Assembly (NCBI GenBank): GCA_947498815.1
Contig: CANMLU010000001.1
Coordinates: forward strand, 434,001 to 498,000
Reading direction: 5' to 3'
DNA: 64,000 nt
Source of the DNA: an uncultured Aquimarina sp.
Lineage (GTDB): Bacteria > Bacteroidota > Bacteroidia > Flavobacteriales > Flavobacteriaceae
How positions within the stretch are numbered: the first letter of the stretch is position 1; each line of letters opens with the position of its first letter. Below, one piece after another: positions 1 to 8,274 of this stretch. The notes beneath the pieces were generated by a model that was given only the letters and a program-made list of their open reading frames with translations, made no database searches and was not told where the DNA came from. The position numbers and the translations under genes are program-made.

Positions 1-314
1 TCTGGAATTATCAAATAGCTCACCCAATGAAATCATTTATCAGGAAAAACAAAGAATACATAAAAGACTATTCGTTCATCACTCTTTGTAGCGGACGAGA
101 GACACAAAAAGAAAAAATTGCAAAGCAGTTAAAAAAAATGGCAATATATGAGCCACGAGAAATCATAGAATTCGAGATTCTGAAACTACCTACATACGAA
201 GAGCAAAAAAGCTCGATATACAAGGTGACTCCCGATGGTTTGAAAATTTTTACACAACAAGAAGTCTATCAAAAAATTCTTAGGGCCTACGCAATTAAAG
301 AGGAAATGGTATGA
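1..314 (+). CDS. Flavodoxin-like protein, C-terminal fragment (runs off the window)
   Basis: The frame is open from the first bases of the window, so the ATG at 27 is probably internal and the gene starts upstream. The visible part begins WNYQIAHPMKSFI and continues to a strand ending in FITLCSGRE. This resembles the half of a flavodoxin/FMN-reductase fold in which 'W..x..P...F' precedes a beta strand ending in TSG or CGG; the flavodoxin-like proteins at 10062 and 54249 share the layout. The stop overlaps the next ATG by 4 nt (ATGA), so the two genes are co-transcribed. The flavodoxin call is inferred from fold pattern only. Confidence 0.5.
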   Translation, partial: WNYQIAHPMKSFIRKNKEYIKDYSFITLCSGRETQKEKIAKQLKKMAIYEPREIIEFEILKLPTYEEQKSSIYKVTPDGLKIFTQQEVYQKILRAYAIKEEMV

Positions 315-814
315 CAACTGGAGAAAAAAAGATAAAGGAAGATTGCTGTCCTATGTTCAACATAGAGAAATGGGATATGAAAACACTTGATTGGGATCAA
401 AAACCCTTTATCAAAGCATCCGTTCCTACTATATTTCATATTCCATTCCAAAAAATGATGGGTAAAAAGATCACAAAAATGATGCAAATGGCCGAAGAAG
501 CGGATAGTTTAGAGCAGAACACAAAAGAAACGGTATTACTGTTTAATGATCCACATCCTTTCAGGTCAGATATGTACCTATCCGTAAGACATCCTGTTGC
601 CGGTGCCAAGAATGTTGATTTATCAGGACAATTTATGACCAAGGTTTTTGATGGCCCTTATAGTTCCATTCCTACATTTATAAAAGAGATGAATAGCTAT
701 TTAAATGACCAAAATCAGAAAGCCAAAAAGTACTATGTGCATTATGCTTATTGTCCAAAATGTGCAGAAGAAAGAGGCCATAATTACATGGTGTTGTTTG
801 CCGAATTGCTTTAA
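311..814 (+). CDS. Putative hydrolase, GyrI-like/Cys-rich family
   Basis: This 167-residue protein has an N-terminal CCPMF motif followed by WDMKTLDWDQKPFIK and a C-terminal CPKCAEERGHNYMVLFAEL block. That arrangement matches a widespread family of small proteins usually labelled 'hydrolase' with a GyrI-like small-molecule-binding fold. The paired cysteines near each end (CC and CPKC) could bind a metal or be redox active, but no reaction is established. It overlaps the previous gene by 4 nt and lies 22 nt before the DUF4332 gene. Confidence 0.5.
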   Translation: MTTGEKKIKEDCCPMFNIEKWDMKTLDWDQKPFIKASVPTIFHIPFQKMMGKKITKMMQMAEEADSLEQNTKETVLLFNDPHPFRSDMYLSVRHPVAGAKNVDLSGQFMTKVFDGPYSSIPTFIKEMNSYLNDQNQKAKKYYVHYAYCPKCAEERGHNYMVLFAELL

Positions 815-835
815 TCACGACATAAAGAAGAAGCT

Positions 836-1510
836 ATGGGGTATGATATAGATTTAGAAAAAATTAGTATTAATGATTATAAGGATATAGTATTATCAAT
901 GCATCTGATCCCTAGTTGGAAGGTATTAAAAGAAAACTTGGAAATTAATCTTGAAATAATCAAAAAACAGGGAATTCAGAACCTTAAGGAATTACAAAAA
1001 ATACTGAAGCGCAAAGATCGACTTCAAGAGTTCTCCAAACAAAGTGGATTGCCAGCACCATATCTTAACGTATTACGAAGGATGATTAACGGTTATCTCA
1101 GAAAACCAAATAGGATCAAAGATTTTCCTGAAACTTCTGAAGAAATTATATCGAAATTAGAAAAAAAAGGTATTAAAAATACACGTCATCTATTTGAAAA
1201 AATAATAACTCAGGAGGATAGAGCACAACTTTCTAAACAAACAGGAATTAGCAATAAAGATATGCTAAGACTAACTAAGTTAACCGATCTCTCCAGAATC
1301 CGATGGGTAAATCATACGTTTGCCTATGTTTTGTATGAAGCGGGTTATGATACCGTTGAGAAGATGACGAATACCAATCCAGAAATACTATACAAAACCG
1401 TAAAACAATTGAATGCAGAAAGAAATTTTTACCCAGCTCATATTGGATTGAATGACATGAAAATGCTGGTGGAATCGGCAAAAATGTTACCTCTTGATAT
1501 TGAATATTAA
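836..1510 (+). CDS. DUF4332 domain protein
   Basis: The 224-residue protein shows two imperfect repeats of a helical unit: 'L.KKGIKNTRHLFEKI..' at about residues 110-125 and an earlier 'KQGIQNLKELQKIL' near 45-58. Each is followed by short helix-hairpin-helix-like segments such as 'SKQTGISNKDMLRL'. This is the pattern of DUF4332, whose HhH-like repeats suggest nucleic-acid or protein binding; no enzymatic role is known. There is no signal peptide or membrane segment, so it should be cytoplasmic. It sits in the plus-strand operon with the flanking genes. Confidence 0.65.
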   Translation: MGYDIDLEKISINDYKDIVLSMHLIPSWKVLKENLEINLEIIKKQGIQNLKELQKILKRKDRLQEFSKQSGLPAPYLNVLRRMINGYLRKPNRIKDFPETSEEIISKLEKKGIKNTRHLFEKIITQEDRAQLSKQTGISNKDMLRLTKLTDLSRIRWVNHTFAYVLYEAGYDTVEKMTNTNPEILYKTVKQLNAERNFYPAHIGLNDMKMLVESAKMLPLDIEY

Positions 1511-1542
1511 TAGCCGTAAAGCGCATTAAAATTATAGCAAAA

Positions 1543-2001
1543 ATGAAACGGTCAATCCCTACCTATATCTTAATGTTATTGATATTATTTCAGGTAATTA
1601 GCGCTGTTCCTTCCGGGTTGTTACTGATTATTGACCCTTCTGGAGAAATTCTAGGACTGCCCATTGGGATGCTTCAGTATTCTCCCTTTTTTGATTTTTT
1701 GATTCCTGGACTGTTCCTATTCTTTGTTTTAGGAGTATTTCCAACCCTTGTTCTTTATGGGTTGGTGAGAAAAAGTAAGTCATCAATTTTAGAAAAAATT
1801 AATTTCGATAAAAACTATCATTGGTCCTGGACCTTTTCATATTATGTTGGTCTTTTACTTGTTTTATGGATAAATATGCAATTATTTTTTATAAGAGATT
1901 TTGATATTTTACACTTCATTTATTCGATGCTTGGTATTTTGATTATAATTATTACACATTTACCAAATACTAAAAATGATTATCAAATTGATGGAGGATG
2001 A
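1543..2001 (+). CDS. Four-helix integral membrane protein of unknown function
   Basis: The 152 residues contain four hydrophobic segments (about residues 7-30, 50-74, 98-115 and 122-140). A conserved-looking 'DPSG..LGLPIGMLQYSPFFDFLIPGLFLFFVLG' region lies between helices 1 and 2. Small flavobacterial membrane proteins with the same dPsG...FLIPG pattern are common but uncharacterised. It is the last gene of the plus-strand operon and is followed by a hairpin at 2032-2068. Confidence 0.6.
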   Translation: MKRSIPTYILMLLILFQVISAVPSGLLLIIDPSGEILGLPIGMLQYSPFFDFLIPGLFLFFVLGVFPTLVLYGLVRKSKSSILEKINFDKNYHWSWTFSYYVGLLLVLWINMQLFFIRDFDILHFIYSMLGILIIIITHLPNTKNDYQIDGG

Positions 2002-2031
2002 AACTTAAAAATCAGTAACTTCTTTAATTCA

Positions 2032-2068
2032 AAATTCTAGTCATCTTTTTCTTTGATGACTAGAATTT
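2032..2068. terminator. Bidirectional hairpin between convergent genes
   Basis: A 14-bp perfect stem (2032-2045 with 2055-2068, core ATTCTAGTCATC/GATGACTAGAAT) with a 9-nt loop lies between the plus-strand operon ending at 2001 and the minus-strand operon ending at 2075. A-rich and T-rich flanks on the two sides fit a terminator usable in both directions. Confidence 0.6.
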
Positions 2069-2074
2069 CGGGTA

Positions 2075-2584
2075 TTAGTTTATACTATCTCTTGACCTTG
2101 AACTTCTACTTCTTGTTGTCGTATTGCCCCTAGAACTTTTACTCCTGGGAGTGGTACTTCTGCTCCTTGTAGTAGTGTTTCTACTTCGAGATGCATTGTT
2201 TCTATCAGATCTGCTTCTAGTATCATACCGGCTACGAGTACTATACCTACTGGTACTATGGTAACTTCGTATATTATCTCCGCGATAATTACGAATCCGT
2301 ACATACCTTGATCTTCTTAAATTAATATGGTTAAAACGTGGTGGAAGTACATGTACCGTAATCCATATATCGTTTTCATAATAGGTATAGTTTCTGAGAT
2401 GAATATCATAGTAAATTTGATACTCCGGAAAATAAATATATCGCACTATCTCGATTCTATTAGGATAAAACCATACAGGCGGATGTGCATCAGGACTCGA
2501 AGATATAACCACAGGGCCACAACTTTCCAAAAATAAGAAACTGATAATGATGATCGATATTGGAAAAGGTTTAATATTTTTCAT
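2075..2584 (-). CDS. Lipoprotein with long Arg/Ser-rich tail
   Basis: The 169-residue protein has a signal peptide ending in the lipobox LESC (Cys about residue 22), so it should be lipidated. Residues 30-95 are rich in aromatic residues and strand-like. From about residue 100 to the end the sequence is a low-complexity basic tail built from RSR, TTR and SRS units, which could bind an anionic polymer such as LPS or nucleic acid; that is inference. It is the last gene of the 4680-to-2075 operon and its ATG overlaps the peroxiredoxin stop codon. No family recognised. Confidence 0.6.
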   Translation of the reverse strand: MKNIKPFPISIIIISFLFLESCGPVVISSSPDAHPPVWFYPNRIEIVRYIYFPEYQIYYDIHLRNYTYYENDIWITVHVLPPRFNHINLRRSRYVRIRNYRGDNIRSYHSTSRYSTRSRYDTRSRSDRNNASRSRNTTTRSRSTTPRSKSSRGNTTTRSRSSRSRDSIN

Positions 2585-3249
2585 CAGTTTAAGTTTAAAT
2601 CCTTTCGAGCTAGATAGAAATCAACTTTTTCGCAAGAATCATCCTGGATTCTATCTTCCATTTCTTCGAGAGTTTTGGGTGGTGGCACAATGACTTGATC
2701 CCCTTTTTTCCAATTAAGTGGGAGGGCAACTTTATGTTCGTCGGAAACTTGCAATGCTTCAAGAACCCTTAGGATTTCATCCATATTACGCCCAACATTT
2801 AAGGGGTAGTACATTATAAGTCTAATCTTGAGATATGGGTCTATAAAAAACACGGCTCGTACTGCAGCTGTTTCGCTTTCGTTGGGTTGTAACATCCCAT
2901 ATAATTTGGCAACTTTCATATCCAGATCTGCAATGATCGGAAAATCGAGATAAACCCCGGTTTTTTCTCGAACGTTATTTACCCAAGCCAAATGCGAATG
3001 GATACTGTCAATACTCAATCCTATAAGCTTGGTGTTTAAAGCTTCAAACTCTTGTTTTCTTTTTGCAAAACCACTCAATTCTGTGGTACATACAGGTGTA
3101 AAATCTGCAGGATGCGAAAATAACACTACCCATTTGCCTTCAGCAAATTCAGAAAGTCGTAATTGACCATGGGTGGTGGTGGCTGTGAAGTCTGGTGCAT
3201 CATCACCTATTCTAGGCATGATATTCATTTCTATTTCTTGTGTTTCCAT
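2584..3249 (-). CDS. 1-Cys peroxiredoxin (Prx6-type)
   Basis: The protein (221 residues from this start) carries the peroxidatic motif FSHPADFTPVCTTEL, where the Cys reduces peroxides, and the long C-terminal half of the Prx6 class including an 'RAVFFIDPYLKIR..MYYP' segment. No clear resolving Cys pair is present, which suggests a 1-Cys mechanism using an external thiol. An in-frame ATG at 3294 would overlap the upstream SDR gene; the ATG at 3249 gives MNIMPRIGDDAPDF soon after the start and is preferred. The operon context (SDR, WG-repeat protein) and the box at 4739 suggest redox or oxygen-linked expression. Confidence 0.85.
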   Translation of the reverse strand: METQEIEMNIMPRIGDDAPDFTATTTHGQLRLSEFAEGKWVVLFSHPADFTPVCTTELSGFAKRKQEFEALNTKLIGLSIDSIHSHLAWVNNVREKTGVYLDFPIIADLDMKVAKLYGMLQPNESETAAVRAVFFIDPYLKIRLIMYYPLNVGRNMDEILRVLEALQVSDEHKVALPLNWKKGDQVIVPPPKTLEEMEDRIQDDSCEKVDFYLARKDLNLN

Positions 3250-3283
3250 AGTTTTTAATTTTGTAATGTGTTTTTTAATATGT

Positions 3284-4045
3284 TCAAACCGCAATCATCC
3301 CTCCATCTATAACTTGGGTAGTTCCTGTAATATATTTGCTTTCGTCAGAAGCCAGAAACAATACTAATTCTGCAATTTCTCTGGATTCGGCGTATCTTTC
3401 AAAAGGAATAATAGCCTCGAAACCTTTTTGGGCTTCTGTTGGGTTTTCTTTAGAAATATCTTTTTCAATAGATCGCATCATTCGGGTATGTACAGGTCCT
3501 GGATGCACAGAATTGACCCGTATATGACGATCGGCAAATTCTAATGCAGCAGTACGCATAATTCCAACTTCGGCATGTTTACTTGCTACATAAGCGCCCA
3601 AGCCTTTAAAACCTTTTAACCCGGCTACCGAAGAGGTAATAATCACGCTACCACCGTCTGTCATTTTTGGGACTACGTGTTGGCATCCGAGCCAAACCCC
3701 TTTTATATTTACGGCAACAATCTGATCAAAAATATCTTCAGGATAATCGGTAATAGGAAATACGTTGCCTTCAATCCCAGCATTATTGAAAAAGATATCA
3801 ATCGCATCGAATTTCGCCAGAGTCTTAGATACATAATGCAGTACATCTTTTGTTTTGGATACATCGGCAATACAGTATGCTACATTTTGGGTATTAAATT
3901 CTTTAACCGTAGTTTTCAATTCATCTTCTACGATATCCACTAACATTACTTTTGCTCCTTGATCCAAAAATAATTTTGCAGTTGCTTTTCCAATACCCTG
4001 TGCACCGCCAGTTATTATAGCTACTTTGTCTTTTAATCTTTCCAT
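3284..4045 (-). CDS. Short-chain dehydrogenase/reductase (SDR, Rossmann)
   Basis: The 253-residue protein has the cofactor motif TGGAQGIG near the N-terminus, NNAG at about residue 88, a Ser in the IITSSVAG segment and YVASKH (YxxxK catalytic pair). It ends with YITGTTQVIDGG, typical of classical NAD(P)-dependent SDRs of the 'glucose 1-dehydrogenase/cyclopentanol dehydrogenase' type. The substrate cannot be read from sequence. The Asp at the end of beta-2 (MLVDIVED) favours NAD(H). It lies 11 nt after the WG-repeat gene in the same operon. Confidence 0.85.
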   Translation of the reverse strand: MERLKDKVAIITGGAQGIGKATAKLFLDQGAKVMLVDIVEDELKTTVKEFNTQNVAYCIADVSKTKDVLHYVSKTLAKFDAIDIFFNNAGIEGNVFPITDYPEDIFDQIVAVNIKGVWLGCQHVVPKMTDGGSVIITSSVAGLKGFKGLGAYVASKHAEVGIMRTAALEFADRHIRVNSVHPGPVHTRMMRSIEKDISKENPTEAQKGFEAIIPFERYAESREIAELVLFLASDESKYITGTTQVIDGGMIAV

Positions 4046-4056
4046 TGAGTTGTTTT

Positions 4057-4680
4057 TTAATTAGAAGAATCTAAAGCGTATATTTTCCAACCGTTATCTT
4101 TGGATTGTGATGCAACAAGATTAGATGACAAAAAATAAGACTGAATGGTTGGAGGTGTTCTAAGCCTATCTTTTTTATAAACAAGATGAACGGGCCCCAT
4201 TAAAAAGGTTTTACTATTTCCTGTAGCATCAATAACGATTTCATCATAACTATATGAAACCACTTTTTTATCTAAGAGATCATTGCGCCCGAGTTCTTCT
4301 TTTGCTACCTTAAGCACAATGGCATGTCCGTTTTTAAAATTAGTAGCATTAAGGTATTGTGGTTTGATGGTTATTTCCCCGTTTTTATTTATATACCCAT
4401 AGTAATCAATGCCATTGACCTTTTGCTTGATTAAGCACAGTCCACCCTTAAAATAAGGATAATCAGTACCTTTTTTATGTGTCTTTGACATTACGAGATC
4501 ATCTCTATAGTCAATTACTAGTTTTCCTTTTGTATCGATAAAGGCCCATTTATCTTCTTTTTTAATTGCGGCGAGCTCTTCATGAAAAGGAGTCACTTCA
4601 TCAATATTTTGTATGATTTGTGATGATCCCATAAAAGGAAAGATCATTGCACATGTTATTAAAATAAGTATACTTTTCAT
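4057..4680 (-). CDS. Secreted WG-repeat protein
   Basis: A signal peptide (about residues 1-20, MKSILILITCAMIFPFMGSSQ) precedes two to three WG-type beta repeats: 'WAFIDTKGKLVIDY' near 45-60 and 'YGYINKNGEITIKPQY' near 90-105. These modules are common in secreted or surface Bacteroidota proteins and are thought to mediate binding; no enzymatic motif is seen. It is the promoter-proximal gene of the operon to 2075 and has a well-placed FNR-type box and -7 element (4708-4750). Confidence 0.7.
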   Translation of the reverse strand: MKSILILITCAMIFPFMGSSQIIQNIDEVTPFHEELAAIKKEDKWAFIDTKGKLVIDYRDDLVMSKTHKKGTDYPYFKGGLCLIKQKVNGIDYYGYINKNGEITIKPQYLNATNFKNGHAIVLKVAKEELGRNDLLDKKVVSYSYDEIVIDATGNSKTFLMGPVHLVYKKDRLRTPPTIQSYFLSSNLVASQSKDNGWKIYALDSSN

Positions 4681-4707
4681 CTTCTGGTGTTTTAAGAATT
4701 ATAGCCT

Positions 4708-4750
4708 TAAAAATACTACCAGTTCGAGGGTAATAAAATGACCAATGTCA
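4708..4750 (-). promoter_or_regulatory. FNR-type box plus -7 element for the WG-SDR-Prx operon
   Basis: TGACCAATGTCA at 4739-4750 has its centre 36.5 nt upstream of the last base of TATTTTTA (4708-4715, minus strand). The predicted start near 4703 gives a leader of about 23 nt. Confidence 0.65.
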
Positions 4751-4807
4751 TGATAAACAAAAAGGGATCGTTTGTATTATTTATGATGATAGAATTGAAA
4801 GAGGTGT

Positions 4808-5080
4808 TTAATACATAATTTCAAATTTTTCAAAAGATAGAATGCCACCTTCGGTAAAAGAAACATCTTCCACTACAGCAAATTGAGGGCCTTGTGCACA
4901 CCATTCTAATAAGGATTTGAGTTGATCTTCATTTCCCTCGGCTTCAATATAAACACTGCCGTTGGATCGATTTTTTACAAACCCTTTTATTCCAATCTCT
5001 AGGGCTTGGTCTTGAGTACTTTTTCGATACCAAACGCCTTGGACTTTTCCTTGTATAGTGATGTTATAATGTTTTAGCAT
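4808..5080 (-). CDS. acyP: Acylphosphatase
   Basis: The 90-residue protein matches acylphosphatase in length and motifs. It has 'ITIQGKVQGVWYRKSTQDQA' with the phosphate-binding loop and catalytic Arg (GVWYR), and 'GIKGFVKNRSNGSVYIEAEG' with the catalytic Asn of V-K-N. It hydrolyses acyl phosphates in the cytoplasm. It stands alone between the bactofilin-like gene and the WG operon, and a 9-bp inverted repeat just upstream (5090-5109) may be an operator. Confidence 0.93.
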   Translation of the reverse strand: MLKHYNITIQGKVQGVWYRKSTQDQALEIGIKGFVKNRSNGSVYIEAEGNEDQLKSLLEWCAQGPQFAVVEDVSFTEGGILSFEKFEIMY

Positions 5081-5089
5081 AAGTTTTAT

Positions 5090-5109
5090 GTACGTTTTGT
5101 AAAACGTAC
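5090..5109 (-). promoter_or_regulatory. Perfect 9-bp inverted repeat before acyP
   Basis: GTACGTTTT-GT-AAAACGTAC is an inverted repeat with a 2-nt centre, placed 10 nt upstream of the acyP start. On the minus strand it contains TACGTTTT, a partial -7 element, so it might be a repressor operator over a promoter. It has no T-run typical of a terminator. Confidence 0.35.
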
Positions 5110-5134
5110 TAAGGTAACAAAAATCAACGCTGTT

Positions 5135-6316
5135 TTACACCTCTAACTTTAAGGATGCCTTATGTTGTTTTACAGTGATTAGAAGTGCACCGTAAGCAAT
5201 GGCAATAATCAATAAAGAAATAATTCCTCCCAGAAAGGGTATAAAGGTTATTAATCGAATTATTACAGCCATGGCAAGAGCCAGGAAAATGATGGTCCAG
5301 AAATTCCAGCTTTTCTCATTTTTACTATTCAGATAATGAGTAATCAATAATGCGACTATTAAATGACCAAATAACAAACTGAATAGGTATAGCACGGTTA
5401 GGAATAGTCCTATTGGAATCCCAATAACGATGATAAAAGTCAGGATTATTAATAATGGAACCCCAATAAGATATGCTAGACCATACCCTAAGCTTTTAAA
5501 GACATCTTTATCCAAATTTGAAACGGTTTCAGAGAACCAATTTTTGAACATAGCATTAAGGAGCAAGATGATAAGGAATGCAGATAGGATATAGAATATC
5601 CAAAAACCTAATGCCGCAACCCCAAAGAACCCCCAAGAAATTTTTCCATCATCTCTTCCCAGGTCCTCATTATATGAAGCTGATACATCGATTAGAGAGT
5701 TTTTAAAATCAACATCACGGTCTTCGGCCCAATATTCGACATTTCCATGAAATTTTGCATCATCGCCAATCTCAATAGTTTCTGCTACAATTTTTGATAC
5801 TCCCCGAATTTCTCCATTGATGATTACTTTTCCTCCATAAAAAGTCGCTTCCTTGCCGATCTTTCCATTTAGGATTAAATTACCACCACATACTTTGGCC
5901 ATACCCTTTATTTGGCCATCCATTTCCAAATTACCAGAGCACGAAATAAGATTGCCATGTATAACTGCTTGGTCCGTTATTATAATTTCGCCACCTGCAG
6001 CAACAAGATCATCACCAACTTCGGTATCGATGGTAAGATTACCACCTGCAATGCGAATATCATCTGCAACATATCCGTCAATTTTGATTTCTCCTCCAGC
6101 GGCTATTAAGTCTTGAGTTATAGAATCTTTTGAGGTAATTTTTCCTCCTGCGGTAACCAGATCTCCGTCTACTTTTGCATGTATCCTTACTTCTTCGCCA
6201 GTAAGATAGATATCGTCGTTTTGTTCTTTTGAAATAGTAACTTTCTCTTTGGATTCAGACTGGGCAAGGGTAAGACTAGGTAACATAAGTGCGAATAATA
6301 ATGCTAGTGTTTTCAT
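5135..6316 (-). CDS. Bactofilin-like beta-helix protein with signal peptide and membrane domain
   Basis: A signal peptide (1-18, ending LTLAQ) is followed by about 170 residues of short glycine-paired turns (VAGGKI, AAGGEI, IAGGNL, AAGGEI, VCGGNL, FYGGKV). This is a right-handed beta-helix like bactofilin/polymer-forming cytoskeletal domains. Residues 225-385 hold about five transmembrane segments. The helix would sit outside the cytoplasmic membrane, unlike classical cytoplasmic bactofilins, and could scaffold envelope components; that is inference. A candidate FNR-type box lies at 6376-6387. Confidence 0.7.
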   Translation of the reverse strand: MKTLALLFALMLPSLTLAQSESKEKVTISKEQNDDIYLTGEEVRIHAKVDGDLVTAGGKITSKDSITQDLIAAGGEIKIDGYVADDIRIAGGNLTIDTEVGDDLVAAGGEIIITDQAVIHGNLISCSGNLEMDGQIKGMAKVCGGNLILNGKIGKEATFYGGKVIINGEIRGVSKIVAETIEIGDDAKFHGNVEYWAEDRDVDFKNSLIDVSASYNEDLGRDDGKISWGFFGVAALGFWIFYILSAFLIILLLNAMFKNWFSETVSNLDKDVFKSLGYGLAYLIGVPLLIILTFIIVIGIPIGLFLTVLYLFSLLFGHLIVALLITHYLNSKNEKSWNFWTIIFLALAMAVIIRLITFIPFLGGIISLLIIAIAYGALLITVKQHKASLKLEV

Positions 6317-6343
6317 TTTTGGTAAAGGTTTTGGTTGTAATAA

Positions 6344-6387
6344 TCAATGTATTAATACTAAAGTTGTTATGACATGATATTAATCAG
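6344..6387 (-). promoter_or_regulatory. Candidate FNR-type box and -7 element for the bactofilin-like gene
   Basis: TGATATTAATCA at 6376-6387 precedes TACATTGA (6344-6351, minus strand). The spacing is 37.5 nt, one more than at the other sites, and the -7 element is imperfect, so this is among the weaker members of the set. Confidence 0.45.
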
Positions 6388-6438
6388 TTATCCAATGTTT
6401 TTTGATCATTCGCATTCTTGATTTGGAGTAGTGTAAGC

Positions 6439-6481
6439 TGATAAAAATCAGTTCTTAAATAATTCTCCTTTTGTACATTGA
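6439..6481 (+). promoter_or_regulatory. FNR-type box and -7 element for the flavin reductase operon
   Basis: TGATAAAAATCA (6439-6450, extended to a 14-bp dyad CTGAT-N4-ATCAG) is centred 36.5 nt before the end of TACATTGA (6474-6481). The predicted start near 6486 leaves a 14-nt leader. Confidence 0.55.
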
Positions 6482-6499
6482 TGGTATAATATTATAAGT

Positions 6500-7105
6500 A
6501 TGCAAGGGCAAAAGAACTTTATAGAACTGGATGTTTTACATCCCATTTGGGGTCATTTTTATACTATCGCTCCTTTGGTTATTATAGGAACTAAAGAAGA
6601 AGAAGGGTATGATATGGCTCCCAAACATATGGTAATGCCCATTGGTTTTGATAATTATTTTGGCTTCGTATGCACTCCCAAACATGGGACATATCAAAAT
6701 ATATTACGATATAAAGAATTTTCGGTGAGTTTCCCCTTGTCTGATCAGGTGCTTTTGGCTTCTTTAAGTGCTTCTCCCAGAATTGAGAGCGTTTCAAAAT
6801 CAGATCAAATAGTAGCTGCATTACCTACTATAAAGGCAAATACCATAGATGCATTATTGGTGGCAGATTCTTACCTTCATCTGGAGTGTGAATTATTCAA
6901 GATTATTGATGGATTTGATAAGAATAGTATTATTACGGGAAAAATTCGTGCTGCATCCGTGCATCCCGACTATTTAAAGGTTTCGGAAAAAGACGAACAG
7001 TTACAACTAAGTAAATATCCACTATTAGCTTATGTAGCTGATGGACGTTTTGCAACAGTTTCAGAGACTTTTAGTTTTCCATTTCCAAAGGATTTTTCAC
7101 GATGA
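6500..7105 (+). CDS. Flavin reductase family protein (FMN-binding split barrel)
   Basis: The 201-residue protein shows the split-barrel layout of flavin reductase-like proteins: N-terminal 'TIAPLVIIGTKEEEGYDMAPKHMVMPIGFDNYFGFVCTP', a central 'KEFSVSFPLSDQVLLASLSASPR' and 'YLHLECELFKIIDGFDKNSIITGKI'. Such proteins bind FMN and reduce it with NAD(P)H or act as flavin-dependent oxidoreductases. It is the first gene of a tight operon with the M20 peptidase (4-nt overlap) and DUF1611 gene. The substrate is unknown. Confidence 0.7.
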   Translation: MQGQKNFIELDVLHPIWGHFYTIAPLVIIGTKEEEGYDMAPKHMVMPIGFDNYFGFVCTPKHGTYQNILRYKEFSVSFPLSDQVLLASLSASPRIESVSKSDQIVAALPTIKANTIDALLVADSYLHLECELFKIIDGFDKNSIITGKIRAASVHPDYLKVSEKDEQLQLSKYPLLAYVADGRFATVSETFSFPFPKDFSR

Positions 7106-8271
7106 AAAGTGATATTGACATAGCAAATTCCATACAAAACTATCTGACTACCTGTGAAGATGAGATGTTGACTTTTTTGAACAAATTGGTGACCCTAGAA
7201 TCACCTTCTTCCTCTGTTAGATCACAACACAAAATCATTGACCAGATAAGAGTAGAGTTTGAAAAACTAGAGTACGATACAATTCATGTTTTTGGGAAAA
7301 AGACAGGAGGATATCTGTATACAAAGCCTGCAAAAAGAGATAGGCAACTGCCACTACAACTTATAATAGGGCATTGTGATACTGTTTGGCCTGTAGATAC
7401 GATATTAAAAATGCCAATACAAAAGATTGGAAATACAATCAAAGGACCCGGTATTTATGATATGAAAGTAGGGTTAACACAAATACTTTTTTCCTTACGC
7501 GCAATTAAAGAATTAGGATTATCTCTTCATGTTACTCCTTTGGTTTTAATAAATTCTGATGAGGAGATTGGAAGTAAAGAGTCAACAAATGCAATCAAAA
7601 GATTAGCCAAAATCTCATCAAGAGCTTATGTTTTGGAACCACCATTGGGTTTGGATGGAAAATTAAAGACCGCCAGAAAGGGGATAGGGCGCTTTACAAT
7701 AACCGTTAAAGGGAAAGCTGCCCATGCAGGTCTTGATCCAACCAAAGGAATTAATGCTATAGTTGAGTTATCCTACCAGGTACAAAAATTATATGCCATG
7801 AATGATATTGAAAAAGGAATCACTGTAAATGTTGGGATGATCGAAGGTGGTATTTCACCTAATGTTATTGCTCCAGAAAGTAAAGCGATAATTGATGTCC
7901 GAGTATTAACCGAAAAAGATGGTCAATATATAGCTCAAAAAATTAAAGCCTTAAAACCAAATCTTGAGGATATAGAGTTGCATATTGAAGGTGGTATAGG
8001 TAGACCACCGATGGAGAAAACGGTTAGAAATCAAGAGTTATGGAGGACAGCCAAGCAGAAAGGAGAGCTCCTTGGGCTAGCATTAGATCAGGCGACAGCC
8101 GGAGGAGGTTCTGATGCAAATACAACAAGTCTATATACGGCTACACTAGACGGATTAGGAACTCCTGGTGATGGTGCACATGCAGCGCATGAATATATTT
8201 TTAGGGATAAGTTGATTGAAAGAACTGCCCTGCTTACACTTTTGTTATTAAGTAAACCTTTAAATCATTAA
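7102..8271 (+). CDS. M20 family metallopeptidase (carboxypeptidase G2-like)
   Basis: The 389-residue protein carries the M20 dinuclear zinc site: IIGHCDTVWP (His and following Asp), GIYDMKVG (bridging Asp), NSDEEIGS (catalytic Glu and metal Glu), VLEPP (metal Glu in place of the usual Asp/Glu) and AAHEYIF (C-terminal His). The inserted dimerisation domain is seen around 'GKAAHAGLDPTKGINA'. The family removes C-terminal or N-acyl amino acids; CPG2 releases glutamate. No signal peptide is present, so it is probably cytoplasmic. The neighbour DUF1611 gene has been linked to D-glutamate metabolism in other bacteria, which hints at glutamate-containing substrates. Confidence 0.85.
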   Translation: MKSDIDIANSIQNYLTTCEDEMLTFLNKLVTLESPSSSVRSQHKIIDQIRVEFEKLEYDTIHVFGKKTGGYLYTKPAKRDRQLPLQLIIGHCDTVWPVDTILKMPIQKIGNTIKGPGIYDMKVGLTQILFSLRAIKELGLSLHVTPLVLINSDEEIGSKESTNAIKRLAKISSRAYVLEPPLGLDGKLKTARKGIGRFTITVKGKAAHAGLDPTKGINAIVELSYQVQKLYAMNDIEKGITVNVGMIEGGISPNVIAPESKAIIDVRVLTEKDGQYIAQKIKALKPNLEDIELHIEGGIGRPPMEKTVRNQELWRTAKQKGELLGLALDQATAGGGSDANTTSLYTATLDGLGTPGDGAHAAHEYIFRDKLIERTALLTLLLLSKPLNH

Positions 8272-8274
8272 GTC

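Noticed and set aside
2080-2304. Alternative-frame protein rich in Val/Glu within the RS-rich lipoprotein gene
   Set aside because: It is the shifted reading of the repetitive RS-coding DNA and has no start signal of its own.
5113-5127. GTAAC half-site followed by ATCAAC upstream of acyP
   Set aside because: The second half-site does not match and spacing to a -7 element is absent.
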